Of a stretch of DNA of 53,199 bases, positions 16,152 through 25,010 are shown piece by piece. Each line of letters starts with the position of its first letter. The first letter of the stretch is position 1. The position numbers and the translations under genes are program-made. Source of the DNA: Salinimicrobium sp. TH3 (GTDB lineage Bacteria > Bacteroidota > Bacteroidia > Flavobacteriales > Flavobacteriaceae); the NCBI RefSeq assembly GCF_026676115.1, contig NZ_JAPONB010000014.1:1-53199 (forward strand). The letters are read 5' to 3'. The notes beneath the pieces were generated by a model. That model did not search any database, had not been told where the DNA came from, and saw only the letters and a program-made list of their open reading frames with translations.

Positions 16152-17459
16152 TCACTGCTGGTGAGAGCCTACTTCTTCTTTAGGTACACCGGTTTCATAA
16201 GGGTTTGTTGGATCATTGCTCCATTCAAACCAGCCACCATCATATACAGAAACATTTGGCCAACCCAGGAGCCAGGCGTTGAACCAGGCTTCACTGCCAC
16301 GCCATCCTGTTCCGCAGTAAAATGCCAGGTGCTTATCGGGCGTGATACCGTTCTGCTTCCAGTTCTCTATGATCTCATGAAATTCCCTGGTGGTATGGTC
16401 TACATTCCGGTAGTTTTCCATGTGATAGGCGTCACTCCCACAGTCGGCGAAAATAGCTCCGGGAATACGACCTTTTGCTTCGATATAATTATAACCGCTC
16501 ACTTCTCCAATATATTCGGGGTAACTGCGTACACAAACCAGGTCGGCATCACCGGCAGCGATCATCTCTTTTGCCTCGGGCACATCTACAGCCAACTCCG
16601 GGTGGGCTGGGATTTTTGCACCAAAATCCTGAACAGGTTGTTTCGGTACATCGTCTGTACTTACCTCAAATCCTGCATCTTCCCAGGACTGGAACCCGCC
16701 GTTGAGTACCCTCACATCCTTGACCCCGGCGTACATCATGATAAAGGCGTTTCTAATGGCTCCAATGTCGCCGGCAGCACTTCCCGGGAATTCATCATCA
16801 TTATCTGGGAACATAAATTTCCCATAAAGAACAACGGTTGTATCGGCGGTGATCCCGTGCTCTTCCAGTGCTTTCTTTAGTTCTTCGGGACTACGGCGGT
16901 TCCAGGTTTCCGGAGATTCAAGGGCATTAGTGTCCATGTCAATTGCTCCTGGAATGTGTCCGCTTAAGTAAGCGTCTCTGTTGCGGTAGTGCGAGTGCAC
17001 CACAACATATTTATCATTATCATATTCTGCCGGATTCTTTCCAGAGATCAGGTCCTTTACCCACTGTGCAGACACCAGCTGTCGGTATTTTGGTAGATAA
17101 CTCATTGGCAAAGTTTCATCTATAGCCCACTCGTCTAAAAAGAAGTTGTAAACTGCTATTTTAGAGTACTCTGCTTTTTCAAAACTTTCGGCAACTTTTA
17201 TAGCCTCTTCGCGAGTGTATCCGTAAATGATGATCTCTTCGGAAGGATCAATTTCCTTGTGCCTCACTATCTCGATCCAATCCATATAGCCGGCCCATTT
17301 TGCCGGAAGGGATTTTGCACCCTTAATATGTCCTCCCCGATGCTCATCGCGAAGTTTCCAGCCGTTGTAAGCATCTACAGGACGCACATCAATGATACGT
17401 GCTCCTTTTTTTTGTCTTTCTATAAGTTCCTGAGTGGTTACTTCCCTGAATTTTGTCAT
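16152..17459 (-). CDS. Three-domain rhodanese sulfurtransferase, only the third domain with active Cys
   Basis: The 435-residue protein has three rhodanese modules at about 1-118, 128-266 and 290-425. Module 1 reads EIIIYGYTREEA and module 2 VVLYGKFMFPDN at the active loop, so neither has a catalytic Cys. Module 3 has AFYCGTGWRGSEAW with Cys382 and a six-residue CGTGWR loop typical of thiosulfate or 3-mercaptopyruvate sulfurtransferases. Two-domain enzymes with an inactive N-terminal domain are the norm; three domains is an extended form. No signal peptide is seen, so it should be cytoplasmic. It probably transfers sulfane sulfur to cyanide or thiols. Confidence 0.9.
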   Translation of the reverse strand: MTKFREVTTQELIERQKKGARIIDVRPVDAYNGWKLRDEHRGGHIKGAKSLPAKWAGYMDWIEIVRHKEIDPSEEIIIYGYTREEAIKVAESFEKAEYSKIAVYNFFLDEWAIDETLPMSYLPKYRQLVSAQWVKDLISGKNPAEYDNDKYVVVHSHYRNRDAYLSGHIPGAIDMDTNALESPETWNRRSPEELKKALEEHGITADTTVVLYGKFMFPDNDDEFPGSAAGDIGAIRNAFIMMYAGVKDVRVLNGGFQSWEDAGFEVSTDDVPKQPVQDFGAKIPAHPELAVDVPEAKEMIAAGDADLVCVRSYPEYIGEVSGYNYIEAKGRIPGAIFADCGSDAYHMENYRNVDHTTREFHEIIENWKQNGITPDKHLAFYCGTGWRGSEAWFNAWLLGWPNVSVYDGGWFEWSNDPTNPYETGVPKEEVGSHQQ

Positions 17460-17603
17460 CTTTTTTCGAATTGTTTGGCAAAAAAAGAACTTCCGTAGAA
17501 GCTCTTTTTTATCATTTCTCCGAAGATAAGTAAAATCCGTTTTTTCTGAAGAAGCTCACGACTTAAGATATTCCTAAATCTTGCTTAAGTACTATTTCTC
17601 CTT

Positions 17604-18014
17604 TTACAGCCTTATCTCCTTTTTATAAGATCGATTATATTTCACTTCACTGTCATCCTCAGTGAGATGAACTTCGATGGTCATTGTCTTATAGTCTTCA
17701 ATATCCCCGATTCCATTTTCTACAGCTTTTTGTATTTCATCGGCCATTCGGGAGAAGGAAAGTCCATTGTCAGGTAATCTTGGGGCCTGGATTTCCACAT
17801 TGATTGTGTTAAATTCCGTTCCATCCGATATTTCGGTATGTGTTGATGTGAAAGTCACAGTTTCCGCAGGAATAACATTGGCGACCTGGTTTTTCAAAGT
17901 CTCTTCTGTCACTGAATAATGAGGTGTAATAGAATGGGTTTCAGTTGTTGTGGTTACACATGACGTTATTGAAATGAGGAGCAATAGCAAAGGAAATAAA
18001 GTTCTAATTTGCAT
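17604..18014 (-). CDS. Small lipoprotein of unknown function
   Basis: This 136-residue precursor has a lipobox ISITSC (Cys about 19), then a Thr-rich linker (VTTTTETHS). A mixed alpha/beta domain follows, with a predicted helix RMADEIQKAVENGIGDIEDY and closing basic strands. No family is recognised. It stands between a rhodanese and the serine-biosynthesis fusion without close neighbours. Confidence 0.7.
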   Translation of the reverse strand: MQIRTLFPLLLLLISITSCVTTTTETHSITPHYSVTEETLKNQVANVIPAETVTFTSTHTEISDGTEFNTINVEIQAPRLPDNGLSFSRMADEIQKAVENGIGDIEDYKTMTIEVHLTEDDSEVKYNRSYKKEIRL

Positions 18015-18261
18015 GGTTGGATGGTTATTTTAAACCTGTTAGTGTGCGGCAATACTAGTTCGTTACACTTGCAAAACTTTCCTTACAAGTTCTATTCTTG
18101 TGGAACGTTATAAGAACTTCAGTTTCTTCTGAAAAAAATCAAAAAAAAATAATTTTTAGAGGGATTATTTCAGGATATGTAAAATCTTATGGACTTGCTG
18201 AGGAAACCTTCGGCTTGTGCCCGAAAAAGCTTAGTTTTGGGTTCATTTCAACAACTTCAGC

Positions 18262-20154
18262 ATGAACAACAACAGGCATTTTGTGATCGATTTTGACAGT
18301 ACCTTCACACAGGTCGAAGCTCTTGATATTTTAGGAGAAATTTCTTTGGAAAATCATGAGGAAAGAAATGAACGGCTTCAAAGATTGTCTGATCTTACTA
18401 ATAGCGGAATGGCCGGAGAACTTTCTTTCAGGGAATCCCTGGAACAGCGCCTGGCCCTGCTCAATGCTGAAGAACAACATTTGCCAAAACTGGTTGACAG
18501 GTTAAAAAGTAAGGTATCCACAAGTTTTATACGAAACAGGGAATTTTTTGAAGAAAACCACGAGAATATTTATATTATCTCCAACGGTTTTAAAGAGTTC
18601 ATTGTACCCATTGTAAGGGAGTTTGGGATTAGAGAAGAAAATGTTTTTGCCAATACCTTCCTCACCGATGAAAATGGTAAACTGAATAATTTCGACAAAG
18701 AAAATGTTCTTTCTTCCAACAACGGCAAGGTGGAAATGTTGAAAAGACTGGACCTGCAGGGAGATGTGTATGTGATAGGGGATGGATATACAGATTATGA
18801 GATAAAGGCTGCCGGTCTTGCCAATAAATTTTACGCCTTTACCGAAAATGTGGAACGTGGCAACGTCCTCGAAAAAGCCGATCATATCACTCCCAGCCTT
18901 GATGAATTCTTATATCTGCACAAGATGAATAAAGCAATTTCCTATCCCAAGAACCGTATTAAAGTTTTGCTCCTGGAAAATGTGCATGAAGATGCCGTGA
19001 AGATCATGAAAAATGAGGGCTATAACGTCACGACAATTTCGGGTGCTTTAGATGAGGAAGAGCTGGCAGAGAAAATAAAAGATGTTTCTGTGCTGGGAAT
19101 ACGTTCTAAAACCCAGGTCACGAAAAAGGTGCTGGAGAATGCCAACAGGCTCATTGCAGTAGGAGCATTTTGCATTGGTACAAATCAAATTGACCTGGAG
19201 GAATGTCTTAAAAAGGGGATCGCAGTCTTTAATGCCCCTTTCAGCAATACGAGATCTGTAGTGGAACTGGCTATTGGAGAGATCATCTTTCTTATGCGCG
19301 GCTTGCCAGACAGGCTTGCAGAAATGCATGAAGGTAACTGGAACAAGTCGGCAAACGGAAGCAGGGAAGTCCGCGGAAAAAAACTTGGGATTGTGGGTTA
19401 TGGGAATATTGGCTCCCAATTATCTGTAGTGGCCGAGGCTATTGGGTTTGACGTGTACTATTACGATCTTATGGAGAAGCTGGCTCTTGGAAATGCGACC
19501 AAGTGCAAAAGTTTGGAGGAACTGCTCAAGGTATCAGATATTGTGACCCTTCATGTGGACGGGCGCAAGGAGAATGAAAATCTTATTGGCGAGAATGAAC
19601 TGCAACTCATGAAAGATGGAGCGGTATTCATCAACCTTAGCCGGGGACATGTGGTGGATCTAAAAGCGCTGAGAAAATATCTTGAAAGCGGAAAGATACG
19701 TGGTGCAGGAGTGGATGTTTTTCCAAGGGAGCCAAAGACCAACGCAGAGCAGTTCGAATCTGAATTAAGAGGTGTCAAAAATGTCATTTTAACGCCGCAC
19801 ATTGGTGGGAGTACAGAAGAGGCACAAGTAAATATCGGAAATTTTGTTCCGGGGAAGATCATTGAATACATCAATACCGGAAGCACGACAAACAGCGTCA
19901 ACTTTCCAAACCTGCAACTGCCTATACTCGAGAATGCGCATCGCCTTATCCATGTTCACCACAACAGGCCGGGTATTATCGCCCATATCAATAATGTGCT
20001 TTCAGATCATGACTGCAATATCGTTGGGCAATACCTTAAGACAAATGAGACAATTGGCTACGTGATCACAGATATTGATAAAGCTTACAATGAGGAAGTT
20101 ATCCAGGAGATGAAGGGAATTGATGGAACAATAAGATTCAGAGTGCTCTATTAA
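18262..20154 (+). CDS. serA: Bifunctional phosphoserine phosphatase / D-3-phosphoglycerate dehydrogenase fusion
   Basis: The 630-residue fusion joins the first and third steps of serine synthesis. Residues 1-220 form a HAD phosphatase with DFDST (Asp10, Asp12), motif II ISNG and motif IV GDGYTDYE (Asp174, Asp178). Residues 232-545 form a SerA-type dehydrogenase with NAD motif GYGNIGSQ (379-386) and catalytic Arg461 (LSRG), Glu490 (FPREP) and His513 (TPHIGGST). A C-terminal ACT domain (about 558-630, HHNRPGIIAHI) should bind serine for feedback. SerC is not nearby. The fusion order SerB-SerA is known in Bacteroidota, so this is unusual mainly outside the phylum. Confidence 0.95.
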   Translation: MNNNRHFVIDFDSTFTQVEALDILGEISLENHEERNERLQRLSDLTNSGMAGELSFRESLEQRLALLNAEEQHLPKLVDRLKSKVSTSFIRNREFFEENHENIYIISNGFKEFIVPIVREFGIREENVFANTFLTDENGKLNNFDKENVLSSNNGKVEMLKRLDLQGDVYVIGDGYTDYEIKAAGLANKFYAFTENVERGNVLEKADHITPSLDEFLYLHKMNKAISYPKNRIKVLLLENVHEDAVKIMKNEGYNVTTISGALDEEELAEKIKDVSVLGIRSKTQVTKKVLENANRLIAVGAFCIGTNQIDLEECLKKGIAVFNAPFSNTRSVVELAIGEIIFLMRGLPDRLAEMHEGNWNKSANGSREVRGKKLGIVGYGNIGSQLSVVAEAIGFDVYYYDLMEKLALGNATKCKSLEELLKVSDIVTLHVDGRKENENLIGENELQLMKDGAVFINLSRGHVVDLKALRKYLESGKIRGAGVDVFPREPKTNAEQFESELRGVKNVILTPHIGGSTEEAQVNIGNFVPGKIIEYINTGSTTNSVNFPNLQLPILENAHRLIHVHHNRPGIIAHINNVLSDHDCNIVGQYLKTNETIGYVITDIDKAYNEEVIQEMKGIDGTIRFRVLY

Positions 20155-20155
20155 A

Positions 20156-20322
20156 GGTTTAAGGTTTAAGGTTCAAAATTGCAGGTTGAGAGTTGTTTGC
20201 TTCAACCCTGAACTTTTAACCTGGTAAATCTAATTTCCTTCCCACTACCCACTAACATCCGTATTTCTCAATACTCATATCTCATATCTCAAGTCTCAAG
20301 TCTAACATCTCATATCTCATAT
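20156..20322 (+). repeat. Intergenic 7-bp period degenerate tandem repeats
   Basis: Directly after the stop codon are three heptamers GGTTTAA, GGTTTAA, GGTTCAA (20156-20176). After about 90 bp of spacer, eight heptamers of type CTCATAT/CTCAAGT/CTAACAT run from 20267 to 20322. Similar composite arrays occur at 40686-40831 and 48442-48522. No gene is present between 20155 and 20404. Confidence 0.8.
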
Positions 20323-20404
20323 CTACCTCAAACCTGATCTAAATCATATTTAAGCTGCGGGAGGTTCTTCATCTTTGAGGTTTTGCCTTTAAAAACCTTT
20401 ATAT

Positions 20405-22204
20405 ATGACATATGATCTATCCCCACACCGGTTTCACATCCCGGTAATGGGAATTGCCTTCACAATAGACACGCCAATTAAAGTTGCTTCCTACGGGATC
20501 ACTTCGGCATTGTCTATTATTGAAGACAATCTCATTGAAATGATGAGGAAGCATTACTACCAGGAAAATGAGGAAACTTACGTTCCTATTGAAAAACACG
20601 AGGAAAATTATCGCGTGCGACGCATTACAGACTATCTTAATTTGGTGAACCGGAATGTGCAGACCAGGTTTGATAAGCTCAAAGAGTCGGCTTTTGAAAA
20701 AGGGTCGGAGATCGTGAAGTACTTCGAGATGCTGCCCGAGGAGAGCGGACTCAAAGAAAAATATCATCAATTCCAGCAGGCTCACGGAGAGGCTAAGGCA
20801 GAGCTGGAAACTTTTCTTCGGAAGCATATTCGTCCCGGTGCAATTGAAGTGAACATCATGACCAAGGTCGATAAGAACAACAAAGATAAAACAGGGGAAA
20901 TCCTTGCAGATGGATCTGATGCTCTGGGAGCTTTGAAAGCTTTTGCTGAAAGTAATCTTGAAAATTCTGCTGTGATATTTTCTGCGGGAATGAATCCCAG
21001 GTTATTTAACTACCTGGAAAATTTCAGAGCATTTGATGCTTTGGCCTGGGGAGTTTTTAAGAAGAAAGTGATCATCAAAGTTAGCGACTATCGTTCTGCA
21101 TTGATACAGGGGAAATACCTGGCTAAAAAAGGTATTTGGGTGAGTGAATTCAGAATTGAGTCCGGATTGAACTGCGGCGGACATGCCTTTGCCACTCAGG
21201 GTTATTTACTTGGACCAATCCTGGCAGAGTTCAGAAATAAAAAAGATGAGTTAAGAAAAGAGCTGTTCAGCCTTTACAATCCTGCTATAATAGCCAAAGG
21301 AGAAAATGGTTTTGAAGAGCCACATCCCGTGAATATTACGGTACAGGGTGGAATTGGGACTGCGGCAGAGCAAAACCTGCTTTATGGATATTATAATGTT
21401 GACGGCGCCGGTTGGGGAACTCCTTTCCTGCTTTGCCCCGAAGCTACAACTGTAGACGTGAATACTCTTGAGTTGCTCGCAAAAAGTAAAGAGAACGATG
21501 TGGTACTGAGCAAAGCTTCGCCGCTGGGGGTGAGATTCAACTATCTTAAAGGAACCACCGCCGATAAGGAGAGACAGCAAAGAATTGACAAAGGAAAACC
21601 GGGAAGTCCCTGTACCGAAAAATACCTTGTCTCCAATACCGAGTTTACTAAAGAACCTATTTGTACTGCTTCAAGAAAATATCAAAAATTAAAACTGGAG
21701 CAACTTGAAAATGCAGGACTACCGGAAAATGAATATCAACTGCAGGTAGATGACCTGCTAAGCAAGGAGTGTTTGTGCATTGGGTTAAGTAACTCCGCCG
21801 GCCTAAATTACAAGGTGCCTATTGTGGAAAAACTCGATGCGGTGACCATCTGCCCCGGGCCAAATATTGTAAACTTCAATAAGGTAGCCAGTTTGCAGGA
21901 AATGACAGATCATATTTATGGGCGAAAGGAATTCTCCCAAAATGAGGATCGTCCACATATGTTCATCAAGGAACTACAGCTTTATGTAGATTATCTTAAG
22001 GAGGAGGTGCGCAATACATTTAATCCCGGCCCCAGGGATATAAAAGCCTGGACTGGATTCTGCAATAATCTTCTGGAAGGAGTTGCACATTACAGGGATT
22101 TACTGGAAAGGGAGCTTATAAAGAAGAAAGATGCTTTTGAACAAGGCCTGTACAAAATGGAACAGGCGGTACTGGAAATAAGGACCGGGCTAAGTAATAA
22201 CTAA
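20405..22204 (+). CDS. Large conserved-looking cytoplasmic protein of unknown function with Cys motifs
   Basis: The 599-residue protein has no signal peptide or membrane helix. The N-terminal segment HIPVMGIAFTIDTPIKVASY, and later VQGGIGTAAEQNLLYGYYNV and GAGWGTPFLLCPEATTV, resemble strand-loop elements of FMN-binding TIM barrels such as nitronate monooxygenase, but I cannot confirm this. Cysteines occur in LNCGGHAF, GSPC, PICTASRKY, KECLCIGLSN and TICPGPN. The spacing would allow a metal or Fe-S site. Charged helices lie at about 90-145 and at the C-terminus. It stands alone before a strong terminator. Possible roles are a flavin or Fe-S oxidoreductase or a novel enzyme. Confidence 0.8.
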   Translation: MTYDLSPHRFHIPVMGIAFTIDTPIKVASYGITSALSIIEDNLIEMMRKHYYQENEETYVPIEKHEENYRVRRITDYLNLVNRNVQTRFDKLKESAFEKGSEIVKYFEMLPEESGLKEKYHQFQQAHGEAKAELETFLRKHIRPGAIEVNIMTKVDKNNKDKTGEILADGSDALGALKAFAESNLENSAVIFSAGMNPRLFNYLENFRAFDALAWGVFKKKVIIKVSDYRSALIQGKYLAKKGIWVSEFRIESGLNCGGHAFATQGYLLGPILAEFRNKKDELRKELFSLYNPAIIAKGENGFEEPHPVNITVQGGIGTAAEQNLLYGYYNVDGAGWGTPFLLCPEATTVDVNTLELLAKSKENDVVLSKASPLGVRFNYLKGTTADKERQQRIDKGKPGSPCTEKYLVSNTEFTKEPICTASRKYQKLKLEQLENAGLPENEYQLQVDDLLSKECLCIGLSNSAGLNYKVPIVEKLDAVTICPGPNIVNFNKVASLQEMTDHIYGRKEFSQNEDRPHMFIKELQLYVDYLKEEVRNTFNPGPRDIKAWTGFCNNLLEGVAHYRDLLERELIKKKDAFEQGLYKMEQAVLEIRTGLSNN

Positions 22205-22210
22205 AAAAAA

Positions 22211-22246
22211 ATTATCCCCTCTAAAAAGCCTTATAGAGGGGATAAT
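22211..22246. terminator. Bidirectional intrinsic terminator
   Basis: ATTATCCCCTCTA (22211-22223) pairs perfectly with TAGAGGGGATAAT (22234-22246). An A-run precedes it and Ts follow. It lies between the convergent 599-residue gene and the lipoprotein gene at 22312. Confidence 0.9.
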
Positions 22247-22311
22247 TTTACATCTTATTTTAAGCCTCAACTGGCAAAAAGATTGGACGCGTGAAGATTT
22301 TCCTGCGGATG

Positions 22312-23097
22312 TTAGTCCTGGTTTTTTTCCAGAGCGGCGATCATCTCGGGTGCCGTATTCACAACTTTCCTGATCTTTCCCGTAGGTTCTACGATTATAT
22401 GCGTTGGATAGACAGAAAAACCAAGGGTGTCTTCAATAAAAGCTTTTTGGTTGGGGATCACCGGATAGTTAAATTCCCTTTTTGAAAGAAATGTTTCAAG
22501 CTCCTCTTTTGGGTCAAGGGAAAGACTAAGAAAAACCACGTCTTCCCGGTCTTCATATTCACTTACTAATTGATTGAGCATGGGCATTTCTTCAATACAT
22601 GGCTTACATCTTAGGAACCATGTTTTAACAACCAGGGTTTTACCTTCGGCTAATTTTTTTGAAAATTTTCTTCCCTCCAGGTCTGTAAATTCAAACTCGG
22701 GAAAGTCCTTTCCTTCCATGATAAAATGCTTGTACGCAGGATAGGTGTCGGCCATGATGGTATAGCTTATATCATCATCTGCATCTTCCTGCATCTTGAA
22801 AAGTTGATATTGTTCGCCCCCTTTCTTGTTTTTCTTTTCAAGGACAATGAATTCGCCCGTCAATATAGCCTCCAAAAAAGCCTTTTTTAAGATGGTATCT
22901 CCTTCTTCTCCCAGGGGCACAAAATCTGAAGCCAGGTCGATATTGGTCTTGTGATATCTCCACCATTTGGCCTGGTCGCCTTGAAGGGAAGAGAAAAGAA
23001 GATCGGTTTCGGTAACTTTTTCGTTTTCCTGACAAGAGCTTAGAAGGAAAATGCTTCCGAGGAAAAAAGTCCGTAATATGGTTTTGAAAGGTAGCAA
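22312..23097 (-). CDS. Thioredoxin-like (TlpA/AhpC-TSA) lipoprotein
   Basis: The 261-residue lipoprotein probably starts with TTG, since no ATG lies nearby in frame. The lipobox is LLSSC (Cys22). A unique N-terminal region (about 30-125) precedes a thioredoxin-fold domain (about 126-255) with redox motif CKPC (Cys163, Cys166) in KTWFLRCKPCIEEMP and the cis-Pro region VYPTHIIVE. Such proteins reduce periplasmic disulfides or support cytochrome maturation. The gene is divergent from the Crp/Fnr regulator, with about 220 bp between them. Confidence 0.88.
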   Translation of the reverse strand: MLPFKTILRTFFLGSIFLLSSCQENEKVTETDLLFSSLQGDQAKWWRYHKTNIDLASDFVPLGEEGDTILKKAFLEAILTGEFIVLEKKNKKGGEQYQLFKMQEDADDDISYTIMADTYPAYKHFIMEGKDFPEFEFTDLEGRKFSKKLAEGKTLVVKTWFLRCKPCIEEMPMLNQLVSEYEDREDVVFLSLSLDPKEELETFLSKREFNYPVIPNQKAFIEDTLGFSVYPTHIIVEPTGKIRKVVNTAPEMIAALEKNQD

Positions 23098-23318
23098 TAT
23101 ACTGTTGATTTATATAGAGGTTAAAGATAAGGATTTTGGTAAAAGACGGGAATGCCTTGGAGAAATCTTCCGCAGAAATTGCCGGGTTTGAAAAACCCAT
23201 TTTTTGAAACCAGCAAAACCTGTATTTACCACAAGGGAGATCCGGATAAAGAGAAGCGTCAATCAAACTTCAGAATTCTTTAGAAATAACCTAAATTTAC
23301 CGAACAAAACCTTTATCC

Positions 23319-23954
23319 ATGCTTGAAAAAGAACTCAGAGATGCCTATCATTTTATATTTGAAGAAGAATTACTGGTAGAAATTACAAAGTTTGGAACTT
23401 TAAGAGAAGTAAAGGCGGGGGAAACCATCATCGATATTGGAGATTATGTAAAAAGCATGCCCTTGCTATTGGAAGGAGCAATTAAGATCCTGCGGGAAGA
23501 CAAGGACGGGGATGAATTACTGCTGTACTTCCTGGAACGTGGTGATACCTGTGCCATGACACTTGCCTGTTGCCTGGGTCACACAAAAAGTGAGATAAGG
23601 GCAGTTGCAGAAAAGGATACACACCTGGTAATGATCCCTATTGACAAAATGGAGGAGTGGACTTCCAGGTTCAAAAGCTGGAGGAACTTTGTCTTTGAAA
23701 GTTATCACTCCAGGCTTACCGAGATGCTTGATACTATTGACACTATCGCATTTTTAAATATGGATGAGCGCCTTATGAGGTACCTGCAGGATAAGGCCAA
23801 GATCAACAAAAATGAACAAATACAGGTAACTCACCAGGAGATCGCTTACGACCTTCATACCTCCCGTGTAGTGGTTTCGCGACTCCTAAAAAAGCTCGAG
23901 ATAGAGGGTAAAATTGGGTTGCAGCGTAATAGCATCATGGTGCATGATCTTTAG
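23319..23954 (+). CDS. Crp/Fnr-family transcriptional regulator
   Basis: The 211-residue protein has a cyclic-nucleotide-binding fold (about 10-125) without the cAMP-binding RxS signature, a dimerisation helix (about 115-150) and a winged helix. In the recognition helix, RVVVSRLLKKLE (183-194) aligns with RETVGRILKMLE of E. coli CRP: the two DNA-reading arginines are kept (Arg183, Arg188) and CRP Glu181 is Val184. Cys78, Cys84 and Cys85 (DTCAMTLACC) may form a redox or persulfide switch. A CRP-type box begins 2 bp after its stop codon, ahead of tauE. Regulation of the sulfur genes in this window is inferred. Confidence 0.92.
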   Translation: MLEKELRDAYHFIFEEELLVEITKFGTLREVKAGETIIDIGDYVKSMPLLLEGAIKILREDKDGDELLLYFLERGDTCAMTLACCLGHTKSEIRAVAEKDTHLVMIPIDKMEEWTSRFKSWRNFVFESYHSRLTEMLDTIDTIAFLNMDERLMRYLQDKAKINKNEQIQVTHQEIAYDLHTSRVVVSRLLKKLEIEGKIGLQRNSIMVHDL

Positions 23955-23956
23955 TA

Positions 23957-24001
23957 TGTGATCTTTGTTACAAAGCCTGCAGCTTTAAAAAAGTACTTTT
24001 G
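23957..24001 (+). promoter_or_regulatory. CRP-type box plus -7 element, tauE promoter
   Basis: TGTGAT-CTTT-GTTACA (23957-23972) is followed after exactly 21 nt by TACTTTTG (23994-24001), a perfect TAnnTTTG. No TTG -33 element is present; the box occupies that place. With the first T at -12 the box centres at -41.5, class II geometry. The predicted leader is about 13 nt. Confidence 0.7.
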
Positions 24002-24018
24002 CACCGAACTTTTAAAGA

Positions 24019-24816
24019 ATGGAGATAACACAAATTCTTGGTTACCTGGGAGCTTTACTTATTGGAGTAGTCCTGGGACTCATAGGCGGTGGAGGTTCTA
24101 TTTTAACCGTACCTGTACTTGTATACCTCCTCTCCGTTAATCCCGTGACCGCAACAGCCTATTCTCTTTTCGTAGTAGGAACTACTTCTCTTTTTGGCTC
24201 AATTAAAAACTTTCAGAAAAAACGGGTGGACATACGTACCGCCATTGTTTTTTCCATTCCGGCTTTTATAGCAGTTTATCTTACCAGGAAATTCCTTGTA
24301 CCGGCGATCCCGGAGACTATTTTTACTATTGCCGATTTCACTGTTACCAAAAACATTGGGATCATGTTGTTTTTTGCCTTTATCATGATACTGGCTTCGG
24401 TATCCATGATCATGGAACCTTCAGAAAAGGACGCTAAGCCACGAAAGGTGAGGTTCAATTATTTACTCATAACATTAGAAGGTGCTATAGTAGGAGTTCT
24501 AACAGGAATAGTGGGGGCCGGTGGAGGATTCCTTATCATTCCAGCGCTGGTGCTTATGGCAAAATTACCAATGAAACGAGCCGTAGCGACCTCTCTCGTG
24601 ATCATAGCTGTAAAATCTCTTATAGGTTTTATTGGAGACGTGCAGAATCTTGAAATTGATTGGGTTTTCCTTCTTATCTTCACAACAATGTCGGTAGTCG
24701 GTATCTTCGTAGGGATATGGCTTAATCGTTTTATTGATGGAAAGAAGCTTAAGAAAAGTTTTGGCTGGTTTGTACTGTTGATGGGGCTGTACATTTTTTG
24801 GAAAGAGATCTTTTGA
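24019..24816 (+). CDS. TauE/SafE-family anion exporter
   Basis: The 265-residue membrane protein has about eight helices in two homologous halves, each with the family motif: GVVLGLIGGGGSILTVPVLV in the first and GVLTGIVGAGGGFLIIPALV in the second. The charged loop at about 135-150 (SEKDAKPRKVR) separates the halves. Members export sulfite, sulfoacetate or related C2/sulfur anions. It directly follows the Crp/Fnr gene and its box and precedes cydAB by 194 bp. Export of sulfite formed by persulfide dioxygenase is a reasonable inference. Confidence 0.93.
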   Translation: MEITQILGYLGALLIGVVLGLIGGGGSILTVPVLVYLLSVNPVTATAYSLFVVGTTSLFGSIKNFQKKRVDIRTAIVFSIPAFIAVYLTRKFLVPAIPETIFTIADFTVTKNIGIMLFFAFIMILASVSMIMEPSEKDAKPRKVRFNYLLITLEGAIVGVLTGIVGAGGGFLIIPALVLMAKLPMKRAVATSLVIIAVKSLIGFIGDVQNLEIDWVFLLIFTTMSVVGIFVGIWLNRFIDGKKLKKSFGWFVLLMGLYIFWKEIF

Positions 24817-25010
24817 CAGTAAAATTTGAGCTATGGGAGAGTACTCTTTTAAGTATTACTTTTCACTGCCAAAGCTTCTTATGAAAATTAGGTTTAGGCG
24901 GGGAGAATATTTCCTGCAATCATCTAATCTAATAGAGGAGAATTTAACATATTATTACACTAGAGTCTGGTCAAGATCTTTAAAAAATAAATTTTTAATA
25001 GTTTTTTTCC

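Noticed and set aside
16161-16880. 239-residue frame opposite the rhodanese gene
   Set aside because: It is a shadow of the high-confidence minus-strand sulfurtransferase and lacks coding features of its own.
24817-25010. CRP-type box upstream of cydA
   Set aside because: I looked for TRTNAC-N4-GTNAYA 21 nt before each -7-like element here and found none convincing. cydAB may be read through from tauE or use another promoter.
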